This document shows positions 39,880-47,318 of a stretch of DNA of 64,000 bases, piece after piece. Position 1 is the first letter of the stretch. Each line of letters starts with the position of its first letter. A model generated the notes under the pieces. The model searched no databases. It saw nothing but the letters and a program-made list of their open reading frames with translations, and was not told where the DNA came from. Source of the stretch: a bacterium (GTDB lineage Bacteria; Zhuqueibacterota; Zhuqueibacteria; Zhuqueibacterales; Zhuqueibacteraceae); the NCBI GenBank assembly GCA_023150945.1, contig JAKLJX010000019.1, forward strand, positions 1 to 64,000, given 5' to 3'. Both the position numbers and the translations under genes were made by a program.

Positions 39880-42288
39880 CTAGGGCTGCAGCCAGTAGCT
39901 CACCTTCAACATCAGCACATTTTCGGCGGGCAGGGAAAAGGTAGCGCGCAGATCCCGGCCGACCGGGGTGTAGAAATCATCGAAGGCGCCGCGGCGCGAC
40001 TGGGTCCACACCAGGTAGAGCGTGCTGCCCGGCCGGTATTCCCAGCGCCACACCAGGTTGAGATGAAACGAGCGGTCGTTGAAATCGTGATTGCCGCGAT
40101 AGTCTTCGGGCACAAGCGTGGCGGGTGAAACCAGCCGCGCAAAGTTGTCGAAATGGCCCTTGGCCACGAAGGCTTGCGCGTAGAGTTGCAGCGTGAGATC
40201 GCGCGTGAACGTCAAATTGCTGCGCAGGGTGAGATCGTATTCGTCCGTGTCGCGCTGGCCGAAAATGGCGTAGGGATTCCGCGCGAACAGGGAATCGGGC
40301 ACCTCGGGCACCCAGGCAGTGCGATTGCGCGTGTGGCCATAGCCCAGCTCACTGCTGATTTGCGCCCAGGTGGTGGGCCGTACTTCGATTTCCAATTCGG
40401 TTCGCCACTGGCGCTGACCGCCGGCATCATACTGATAGTCCTGATTGAGCTCGGCGATGACGGCCCGGCGGGAGTCGGTTTCCACTCCGGCTCGCACTTG
40501 CAGGTAATCAGGCTGGCGATACAACCCGCGGCCGCGCGACTCGCGATCGTCGGCGTTGTTATAAGCATAACTGACGCCCAGGTAGGCGTTCCAATAATTC
40601 CACCATTGGCCGTTGGCCGTGGCGCCGGCTTCACTGATGAGACGGGCGCCGTCGAAATTCCAGCGTAAATGGCTGGTGCCCGTGATGTTCCACTGCCGCA
40701 GCAGCCGGCCGGGCAGGTCTTCTTTGTAAGTGAGATTCACCACGGTGCCGTGATCATTGGGGCGAAAGAAAAAACCAATGTCGTTGATGTTATAGTGCCG
40801 GCTGGTGAAATCGTAGCTGGCGGAGTAGAGCCAGTGCGTGCCGCCATCCTTGCCGAAGCGCAATTTGCCGGCCGAGCCGGTGATGCGGCGGGTGTCACCT
40901 TGCGTCGTGTGTGAGCCGGCCCAGAAACCGTTGATCACATACCGGCTTTCCTGAAAGCGCAGATTCCAATCCGCGCCGCCGGTGAAAGCGGGATAGCGTT
41001 GCGCGCGCGCCACCGCGGTGGCCATCACGCCCACGGTGGAATGGTCGAGCAGATCCTGCTTGAGGCGAATGAGGCTGTAGCTGGCGGCCGGCTCGGTGAT
41101 CAGCGCCCGTTCTTCGTCGGTCACGGCTTGCAACAAACCGAAGGACAAGCCGCGGTTGTTCTTGCCGGTGATCTTGGCGGCGCCCAGAATGGTGGCCGCC
41201 TCGTTGCGGCCGCGCAAGGGCCGGCCGATGCGGCGTGAATAGAACAGGCCCGGCCCGAATTCACCGCCAAAAGTGGTGAAGCGCAGAATCTGCGTGCCTT
41301 CGATGAAGAAGGGCCGTTTTTCCGGATAGAAGGTTTCGAACGTGCTCAGATTCAGCACCGCCGGATCCGCCTCCACCTGGCCGAAATCCGGATTGACGGT
41401 GAGATCGATGGTGAGATTGCTGGTGAGGCCGTATTTGAGATCGAAGCCGGCCTCGCTGCGGAAATCAGTCGCTTCCGACCCCGGCGGCCGCAAATCGCGA
41501 TTAGTGAATTGGCCCTTGGCCACCGAATAGGGCAACAACTCCACATGCCGGGGATTCGGCAAGCGGCCCTGCAGGCGCAGATGCCCGAAATGCGAGACGA
41601 AACCGTTCTGGCTTTTGCGCACCAGCGCCCAGAAGGACATTTCCTGCTTGCGGCTGATGCGGCGAATGAGATTGAAGCCCCATTCGTTGACGCCGTTGGC
41701 CGCGGGCGTGTAGCGCAGCATGTTGAACGGAATCTTCACCTCCGCCGACCAACCGCTCGCAGGCCGGGTGCCGTCCGCAAAGGGCGCCTCGGCGTGCAGA
41801 ATTTGCGTCTTCACTTCCCACACCGCGTCCCAGGAGTCGTCTTCCTCTTCGCCGTCGTTGTATTGCAGGATGTCGACTTTCACGCCGGAGGCCAGCACGG
41901 TGAACTCGTAAGCGGTTTTTTGATCGTGAAAGCTGTCGAGGCGGATGGAGATAAGATCGGATTCGATTTCATTGTCCCGCCGCGTCAGGCGCGCGACGAT
42001 CTTGTCCGGTTCGGCATCATACATCATGCAGCCGAAATAGAGGGCGTGTTGGTCGTGGAGAATGCGAATCTCGGTGGTTTCGGTTTCGGGCTGGCCTTCG
42101 AAAGGCTCGTGTTGCAGAAAGCCGGTGACGGGGGTTGCCGTTTGCCAGACTGCTTCATCGAGGTGGCCGTCGATCTGCGGCGGCGTGGCGGTGGGCGTGG
42201 CAATGGCGAGGCGCTCGTTGTCTCCGGCAAAGAGCGCGGCGCAGGTCAACAATGTTACGGCAATCGGCAGTAGAGCAGTTTTTCGCAT
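39880..42288 (-). CDS. DUF5916 outer-membrane protein with CBM9-like domain (copy 2)
   Basis: An 802-aa protein with signal peptide (1-21, ending LFAGD). The CBM9-like domain (about 30-215) opens with PQIDGHLDEAVWQTATPV and includes WSAEVKIPFNMLRY. The DUF5916 part (about 230-802) has TFYPEKRPFFIEGTQIL and LFYSRRIGRP, then a run of barrel strands with many Trp/Tyr, ending SYWLQP. It is shorter than the copy at 2728-5337 and clearly diverged. GAGG lies 5 nt before the ATG. Upstream by 43 nt is an exported unknown, so the two may be co-expressed. Confidence 0.88.
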   Translation of the reverse strand: MRKTALLPIAVTLLTCAALFAGDNERLAIATPTATPPQIDGHLDEAVWQTATPVTGFLQHEPFEGQPETETTEIRILHDQHALYFGCMMYDAEPDKIVARLTRRDNEIESDLISIRLDSFHDQKTAYEFTVLASGVKVDILQYNDGEEEDDSWDAVWEVKTQILHAEAPFADGTRPASGWSAEVKIPFNMLRYTPAANGVNEWGFNLIRRISRKQEMSFWALVRKSQNGFVSHFGHLRLQGRLPNPRHVELLPYSVAKGQFTNRDLRPPGSEATDFRSEAGFDLKYGLTSNLTIDLTVNPDFGQVEADPAVLNLSTFETFYPEKRPFFIEGTQILRFTTFGGEFGPGLFYSRRIGRPLRGRNEAATILGAAKITGKNNRGLSFGLLQAVTDEERALITEPAASYSLIRLKQDLLDHSTVGVMATAVARAQRYPAFTGGADWNLRFQESRYVINGFWAGSHTTQGDTRRITGSAGKLRFGKDGGTHWLYSASYDFTSRHYNINDIGFFFRPNDHGTVVNLTYKEDLPGRLLRQWNITGTSHLRWNFDGARLISEAGATANGQWWNYWNAYLGVSYAYNNADDRESRGRGLYRQPDYLQVRAGVETDSRRAVIAELNQDYQYDAGGQRQWRTELEIEVRPTTWAQISSELGYGHTRNRTAWVPEVPDSLFARNPYAIFGQRDTDEYDLTLRSNLTFTRDLTLQLYAQAFVAKGHFDNFARLVSPATLVPEDYRGNHDFNDRSFHLNLVWRWEYRPGSTLYLVWTQSRRGAFDDFYTPVGRDLRATFSLPAENVLMLKVSYWLQP

Positions 42289-42331
42289 TCGACCTCACGC
42301 AAGTTCACACGGTTGGGAGATGCCCGGCTGG

Positions 42332-43045
42332 TCATTGCTGTTGGCCGAGCTTTTCCAGGTAGAATCCGGCAACCGCGCGCAGACGATGCACGAACGACTC
42401 TTCCTGCACGAGTATGCCGAGAATGCCGCCCTTGAAGCGCGACCATTGCCAGAGACAGAAATCAAAGTCGCCAGGTGCCCGCTGGCGCAGCTCGACCGAC
42501 ACGATAAAATCGCCGATCTCCGCCAACTGTATGCCCCACTTGCTCACGGGTGCGACGTTTTGCGCCAGGAAGCGCACGCGGGTGTGTTCACTGTGCAAAG
42601 TCGCGCGGTAGATGATGCGCCCGAGGCGGTTGTCAATTTGATAAAAATAGAATGTGGTGTCAATAGGCAAGCTACGAAAGACGGGAGCGCGCGCGGCCTG
42701 GCGCGCCGCCGGATGCGCCAGAACCGCGCTGGCTTTGAACAGCGTGGTGCGTTTTTTCTCGGTGCGGGAATAATATTGCAGGCCGGCCAGCCGCTGCAGC
42801 GCCGCCAGACTGTCGGCGATTTGCAGAACGGAGAGGCGGCTTTGCACGCGGCCGCGGGCGCGCAGCAGCAGTTTGAACGGCCGGTGGCGGGGAAATTCCG
42901 GCGGCAGCGTGTCCGCGCGCAACTCTTGCAGGTTGTGGAAAACTTCCACGTGCAGCGAATCGCCGGGGTTGCCGGCCGCCGCCACCGCGGGCAGAGCAGA
43001 AAAGCAACCGGCGAACAGCAGCAGCAATGCCCACTGCCGCGTCAT
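42332..43045 (-). CDS. Exported protein of unknown function
   Basis: A 237-aa protein with a cleavable signal peptide (1-23, ending VAAAG). The mature part has helix-rich segments (VQSRLSVLQIADSLAALQRLAG) followed by beta strands (FYFYQIDNRLGRIIYRATL, GIQLAEIGDFIVSVELRQ) reminiscent of a lipid- or ligand-binding beta-sandwich. No family is recognised. The start at 43045 is set by the signal peptide and AGGGAAG upstream. It lies between emfourin and the second DUF5916 gene, all on the minus strand. Confidence 0.7.
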   Translation of the reverse strand: MTRQWALLLLFAGCFSALPAVAAAGNPGDSLHVEVFHNLQELRADTLPPEFPRHRPFKLLLRARGRVQSRLSVLQIADSLAALQRLAGLQYYSRTEKKRTTLFKASAVLAHPAARQAARAPVFRSLPIDTTFYFYQIDNRLGRIIYRATLHSEHTRVRFLAQNVAPVSKWGIQLAEIGDFIVSVELRQRAPGDFDFCLWQWSRFKGGILGILVQEESFVHRLRAVAGFYLEKLGQQQ

Positions 43046-43082
43046 TGTTCTTCCCTGTGCGGGCATGAGTGCTTGGCCGGCC

Positions 43083-43391
43083 TCATGCGGGTTTCCGGCG
43101 CTGGCCGCGCACCCGCAAACGCAGCAGCAAAGGCTCCAGCGCCGGCGGCAGCGCCGATTCACTGGCCTCCAGCGTGTGCTGGCGTTCGTCGATGGTGACG
43201 CTCAACCGGTAATGGAATTGATCTGCAGCGGCCTCGGCATCTTGCAGGTGGCTGGGCAGTTCAAAGAATCCCGCGGCCTCGACCAGTTCCTGCCACTCGG
43301 CCGCTTCTTCGGGCGGCAGGGTTTCCGTGTCGACGACCGTCGTCACCCGGCGGCCCATAAAACCACCGGTGCGCTCGAAGTAGATTTGCAT
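43083..43391 (-). CDS. Emfourin-like protease inhibitor
   Basis: A 102-aa soluble protein. The first strand IYFERTGGFMGRRV, the acidic middle DTETLPPEEAAEWQELVEAAGFFELP, then DQFHYRLSVTIDERQHTL and LPPALEPLLLRL match emfourin-type inhibitors of protealysin-like M4 proteases. GGAGG lies 5 nt before the ATG at 43391. It lies 101 nt downstream of a protealysin-type protease, the known arrangement for these bicistronic pairs. Direct inhibition is inferred from family and context. Confidence 0.85.
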   Translation of the reverse strand: MQIYFERTGGFMGRRVTTVVDTETLPPEEAAEWQELVEAAGFFELPSHLQDAEAAADQFHYRLSVTIDERQHTLEASESALPPALEPLLLRLRVRGQRRKPA

Positions 43392-43492
43392 TTCGACCTC
43401 CGCTGTCAAGTTGCCCCCAATCGCGAAACGGCGGCAGCAGGCCATCACCTGCAGGGTTGAATTGTTTTTCTGGCGCGCGCAGTTGCCGGCGA

Positions 43493-44644
43493 TCAGCGCC
43501 GGAGCACTGCGGCGAGCACGCCCACCGGCATCAGCAGGCAGCCCTTGTTGCCGCCGGTGCCGCCGCCCTCTTCGGCAATGGTAATGCCCACCTCCGACCA
43601 GCCGGTGCGCACCGCTTTCTGCTCCACACTGCCCTTGCCGAAAATCTCGCCTGCCGCCTGATAAGTGAGATTGGCCGCCTCCTGAAAGTTGGAGCGCGTC
43701 GAGAGCTTGTCGCGCAGCGTGACATACCAAATGTGCCCGGCTTTTTCCCAGGCATGGCCGCCCAGCTCGCGCGCGACGACAAAAAACGCGTGATTCGGGA
43801 TGCCGGAGTTGATGTGCACCCCGCCGTTGTCGTAGTCGACACTTTTGTAGGCGTTCATGTGCGCCGGCTGCGGATCTTCGCCCAGCACCGGATCGTTGTA
43901 GGCGGTGCCCGGCGCTTTCATCGAGCGCAGCGCCGTGCCGTTGACATTGGCGGTGAGCAGCCCCTGGCCGATGAGCCAGTCAGCCTCGGCCGCGGTTTGA
44001 CTGCGCTGGCGCTGCTTCACCAGCGCGCCGAACACGTCCGAGAACGATTCATTGAGCGCGCCGGCCTGTTCCCAATACACCAGTCGCGCTTCATGTTGCG
44101 TGACGCCGTGCGTCAGCTCATGAGCGATGATGTCAACCGAAATGGTGAAGCGGTTGAACAGGCGCTCGGCCACCGGCAGGTCTTCATCGCCGTCGCCGTA
44201 GACCATTTGCTCGCCGTTCCAGAAGGCGTTGTCATAGCCCCGGTCATAATGCACGGTGGAATCCAGCCGCAGGCCGTTGCCGTCGATGGAATTGCGGCCG
44301 TAGATTTCCTTGAACAGTTGGTAGGTCGCGCCCGCGCCTTCATACGCTTCATCCACTGCGGGATCGCCGCTGGCCGCCTGGCCTTCACTGCGCACTTTCT
44401 GGCCGGGCAGTGTCTTGCCGTTGCGTGCATCGTAGATGACGCGCTCCAGTTGTTCCGAGCGTGCGAATTTGGCAAGCGCGGCATGCTCGGTCAGCGTTTG
44501 GCGCTGGCCGCGAAACTGTTCGGAAACCTCCAGCGTGCGCCTGGCCCATTGCTGCTGGGCCGGTGTGCCGTGCTCCGCGATGCGCTTGAGCATGTGCGGC
44601 GGAACGATGCATTGCATCCGGCTGGCGGGTGTGTGCTGAGGCAT
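43493..44644 (-). CDS. Protealysin-like M4 (thermolysin family) metalloprotease
   Basis: A 383-aa protein. It lacks a normal signal peptide but carries the short propeptide motif CIVPPHML (12-19) of protealysin-type enzymes. Zinc site: HELTH (175-179) with the third ligand E199 in NESFSD; the catalytic His region is VHINS (276-280, H277) followed by GIPNHAFF. The C-terminus has a Gly-rich EEGGGTGGNKGC stretch and hydrophobic end (VGVLAAVLRR), which is unusual for the family. The start at 44644 fits the propeptide. Emfourin follows downstream. Protealysins are known to cleave actin in host cells for Serratia; here the target is unknown. Confidence 0.92.
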   Translation of the reverse strand: MPQHTPASRMQCIVPPHMLKRIAEHGTPAQQQWARRTLEVSEQFRGQRQTLTEHAALAKFARSEQLERVIYDARNGKTLPGQKVRSEGQAASGDPAVDEAYEGAGATYQLFKEIYGRNSIDGNGLRLDSTVHYDRGYDNAFWNGEQMVYGDGDEDLPVAERLFNRFTISVDIIAHELTHGVTQHEARLVYWEQAGALNESFSDVFGALVKQRQRSQTAAEADWLIGQGLLTANVNGTALRSMKAPGTAYNDPVLGEDPQPAHMNAYKSVDYDNGGVHINSGIPNHAFFVVARELGGHAWEKAGHIWYVTLRDKLSTRSNFQEAANLTYQAAGEIFGKGSVEQKAVRTGWSEVGITIAEEGGGTGGNKGCLLMPVGVLAAVLRR

Positions 44645-44786
44645 GGTATGACCTTTTGAGAGTGAGTGAGCTGCCCGGAAGCGCGCCCGCTGGCGAGTAG
44701 GGCGCCGTGCTGACACGGCCGGCAGATTCATTCCGGCCGGCCTCAACTTACAACAAAAGCGCAGAAAGTCAATTGGCAATTGCGGG

Positions 44787-45569
44787 TTATGCCGCGGGCG
44801 GATTCCATGCGCCGGCAGCCCGCGCGCGCAGTTTCTTGATTTCTTTCTGCGGCGCGGTGATTTCCGCGCGGCGTTGTGCCAACTCCGCCTTCAGCTTTTC
44901 AATTTCATCAGCAGTGGGCGCCGCTTGCAGCAGCCGGTCTTGGCGCTGCCTCTGCTTGCGCATCCGGCGCAAGCTGTCATTGGTGCTGCGCAGCAGTCGG
45001 TCTTTCTCCGCCAGCTTGGCTTGCAGCTTCGCCATCGCCGCGTCCTGCCGGCGCAATGACACTTCGCGTTTGCGCAGCGCCGCCCGGATTTCCTGCAATT
45101 CTTTTTGCGGCAGGCAAATGGTGGGATGGTGATCCTGTACTGGATTGGCGGGCTGTTGTTGCCAGTCCTCCAGACTGGCAAGCGCGCTGACCAGTTCGGC
45201 CGTCAGCTTCGCCAGTCCGTCCGGGCTGGATTCGTACAACAAACAGCGGTATATCTTCACATCGAAGGGAACCTGATCCTTCTGGTTGATGATCATAATC
45301 GTCTTGTTGGCAATGGCATGCGCCACGCCCAGCTCGTAGAACACATTCGGCCGCCAATCGGTGAGATCGGCGATGATCACGTCACTCTTGAAAAGGTGTT
45401 CGATGATCTGGCGATTGATGTCGTACACGCCCTCCACCTCATCGACGCGCACCGCGGTAAAACCGGTTTGCTGGCAGGCGGGTTTGATCGCTTGCTCGTA
45501 AACCGGTCGCAAGCCTTCGTGGAAAGGCATGATCACAAAGCAGAGTTTTTGTCGCTTCGCAGGGGCCAT
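44787..45569 (-). CDS. Nucleoside-2-deoxyribosyltransferase/TIR-like domain protein with C-terminal coiled coil
   Basis: A 260-aa soluble protein. Residues 8-135 form an alpha/beta domain with CFVIMPFHEGLRPVYEQ, SDVIIADLTDWRPNVFYELG (E79 in the position of a catalytic Glu) and GVAHAIANKTIMIIN. This is the signature of NDT-like domains related to TIR-type nucleotide-processing folds. Residues about 155-250 are a long charged coiled coil (LRKREVSLRRQDAAMAKLQ). Such domains cleave or sense nucleotides and occur in bacterial immune effectors; here it is paired 50 nt after a DapA-family aldolase. Enzymatic or defensive role is inferred only. Confidence 0.78.
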   Translation of the reverse strand: MAPAKRQKLCFVIMPFHEGLRPVYEQAIKPACQQTGFTAVRVDEVEGVYDINRQIIEHLFKSDVIIADLTDWRPNVFYELGVAHAIANKTIMIINQKDQVPFDVKIYRCLLYESSPDGLAKLTAELVSALASLEDWQQQPANPVQDHHPTICLPQKELQEIRAALRKREVSLRRQDAAMAKLQAKLAEKDRLLRSTNDSLRRMRKQRQRQDRLLQAAPTADEIEKLKAELAQRRAEITAPQKEIKKLRARAAGAWNPPAA

Positions 45570-45618
45570 GGTTTTTGGGGTGAATATTGAGGTCAGGCGA
45601 TCGCCTGGCCGGCCGGCA

Positions 45619-46506
45619 CTACAACAACCCCGCCTGGCGCAAAACTTCGCGGATCTCGCGCCGCGCGGCTTCTTCCAGCGGCAGCAGCGGCAGGCGCGGC
45701 GCGCCGCCAAAGCAGCCCAGCTCGTCGAGCGCAGCCTTCAAGCCGGGAACGCCGAGCCGGGTGATGATCAAGCGGCCCACCGGCGCCAGCTTGTTCGCCA
45801 AGCCGGCCGCCTCCTGCCAGCGCTGCGCCTGCACCAAATCAACCAATGCCACACACGCCCGCGGCGCGATATTCGACAATGCCAGAATGGCGCCCCGCCA
45901 GCCATGCACCAGCGCCGGAAAGAACACGGCATCGGAACCGGGCAGAATCTGAAAATCTCCGGGCGTCTTATCCCGCAGCTCCAGCAGTTGGCTGAGATTG
46001 CCGGCGCTATCTTTCATGCCGATGAGGTTGGGATGCTGTGCCAGTTGCGCCACCAGCCCGGCGGCCAGGTTGAGGTTGGTGAATTTCGGCACATTGTAGA
46101 TCAACACCGGAATCGGCGAGGCTTCGGCAACGGTTTCGAAATGCCGGCGCAGGGCCTCGTTCGACATGCTGTCGCGGTAGTAAGCGGGCGTCAACACCAG
46201 CGCGGCCTCGGCGCCCTGGTCGGCGGCCTGCAGCGTGAAAATGCAGGTGGCTTCGGTCGACTCCAGGCCGGTGCCGGCGATCATGGTTTTGTTGGCGGGG
46301 ATCGCGCGCCGCGCCACGCGCAGCACTTCCAGTTTTTCAGCGCGGCTGAGCAGCGGCGCCTCACCGTTGGAGCCGAGCACGAGATAGCCGGCCAGTCCGG
46401 TGTCATGCAGCCGGTTGAGATTTTCCGCCAGGCGATGCGGCGCAAACCGGCCGTTTTCGAACGGCGTCGGAATGGGCGGGAAGATACCGTGCAGATCGAG
46501 CGCCAT
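45619..46506 (-). CDS. DapA/HOGA-family aldolase or synthase
   Basis: A 295-aa TIM-barrel protein of the dihydrodipicolinate synthase family. The Schiff-base lysine is K165 in LIGMKDSAGN and the catalytic Tyr is Y137 in VLIYNVP. The substrate loop VLGSNGEAPLLS has N and E instead of the GTTGE of true DapA, which points to 4-hydroxy-2-oxoglutarate aldolase (HOGA)-like or another pyruvate-forming aldolase. The ATG at 46506 begins the family's N-terminus; the ribosome site is weak. It is followed by the NDT/TIR-like gene and may share its transcript. Confidence 0.88.
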   Translation of the reverse strand: MALDLHGIFPPIPTPFENGRFAPHRLAENLNRLHDTGLAGYLVLGSNGEAPLLSRAEKLEVLRVARRAIPANKTMIAGTGLESTEATCIFTLQAADQGAEAALVLTPAYYRDSMSNEALRRHFETVAEASPIPVLIYNVPKFTNLNLAAGLVAQLAQHPNLIGMKDSAGNLSQLLELRDKTPGDFQILPGSDAVFFPALVHGWRGAILALSNIAPRACVALVDLVQAQRWQEAAGLANKLAPVGRLIITRLGVPGLKAALDELGCFGGAPRLPLLPLEEAARREIREVLRQAGLL

Positions 46507-46561
46507 GGGCCTTTCGCTTTCTTGCTTGAGGCTGTTTCGTGTCGGTCTGAAAACGTTTCAA

Positions 46562-46578
46562 CCTCGGCTCAGCCGAGG
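46562..46578. repeat. Palindromic hairpin upstream of the aldolase gene
   Basis: A perfect 7-bp stem with a 3-nt loop, about 55 nt upstream of the aldolase start. It resembles the GTCGGC...GCCGAC hairpins in the array at 61659. It could be part of the 5' leader or a dispersed repeat. Confidence 0.4.
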
Positions 46579-46820
46579 CTTCCAAAATGCGGGGTGCGGT
46601 GAAAACTCCGAGGATTTTGCTGCAGCGGCCAAGCCATTGCAGGAGCCTACTCTCTAAAGTTCGCGATTTCGGACGGACAGGAGTTCTTTGCCCGTTCGGC
46701 AGGCATTGTTTGCAGCGCGACTTGGCGCGAGGCAATGCCTGATGCGCATTCGCGCTCATACTTGTTCGAGCCGAAATATAATCGCCTGAGGTTGCAAAGC
46801 CAGAATAAATTTTACCGAAA

Positions 46821-46852
46821 ATAAAAAAGGCCCGAGCCTTTCGACCCGGACC
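46821..46852 (-). terminator. Strong intrinsic terminator not adjacent to a gene end
   Basis: On the minus strand a 10-bp stem (three G-U pairs) closes a GAAA tetraloop (GNRA type) and is followed by TTTTTTATTTT-like sequence. The nearest upstream gene end on that strand is the FlgD-tail protein at 47319, about 470 nt away. It either ends a long 3' untranslated region or marks the end of an unannotated RNA. Confidence 0.8.
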
Positions 46853-47318
46853 TCTTGGCTGTGAGGGGGAGCCACAATTCCAAAGTACAGCGTTATTGAC
46901 GAAGGCGTCCGACTTGGCGAGAGCCGCAGCGTGTTTTGAGCCTCCTGCTCACAAAGTCCTTTGGAGATGTCCTGAGTTGTCAGAAGCCAGCTCATCACAA
47001 CGGAGCCGGACGCGCTTGGGTGCCGACTTCCTGTCGGCGACGATTGCTTATCTGCTCTATTTCATTTGCAAGTGCCGTGCCGCGTCCAGGCTTCTGGGGC
47101 CGCGGGGCCTGCAGTTTTTGCGTCCACTCAACTAAGCCGTTGTATTCCTGCCAGTTGTCCCGGAAACCGGCAGCGGCGCTGTGCACCGCCTCAACTGCCA
47201 AAATTGAAATGTTTCGATACAAAAGTGAACTCGCAATTACATTCTGTTCCACCCGGGCCGTTTTGCGCAACGATTCGTTGCGTCGCCGCCGCGCAACTGC
47301 GAACGCTACTGCGCAAAA

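Larger units (their letters stand above)
46507..47318. other. Long intergenic region with hairpin and strong terminator
   Basis: About 810 nt between two same-strand genes. It contains a perfect palindrome CCTCGGCTCAGCCGAGG at 46562-46578 and a strong minus-strand terminator at 46821-46852 (listed separately). No frame with a ribosome site or domain-like product is seen; the two short open frames near 46756-46998 and 46896-47135 look random. Confidence 0.5.

Noticed and set aside
46756..46998. 80-codon minus-strand frame overlapping the strong terminator
   Set aside because: The terminator lies inside it, and the product has no domain-like features.
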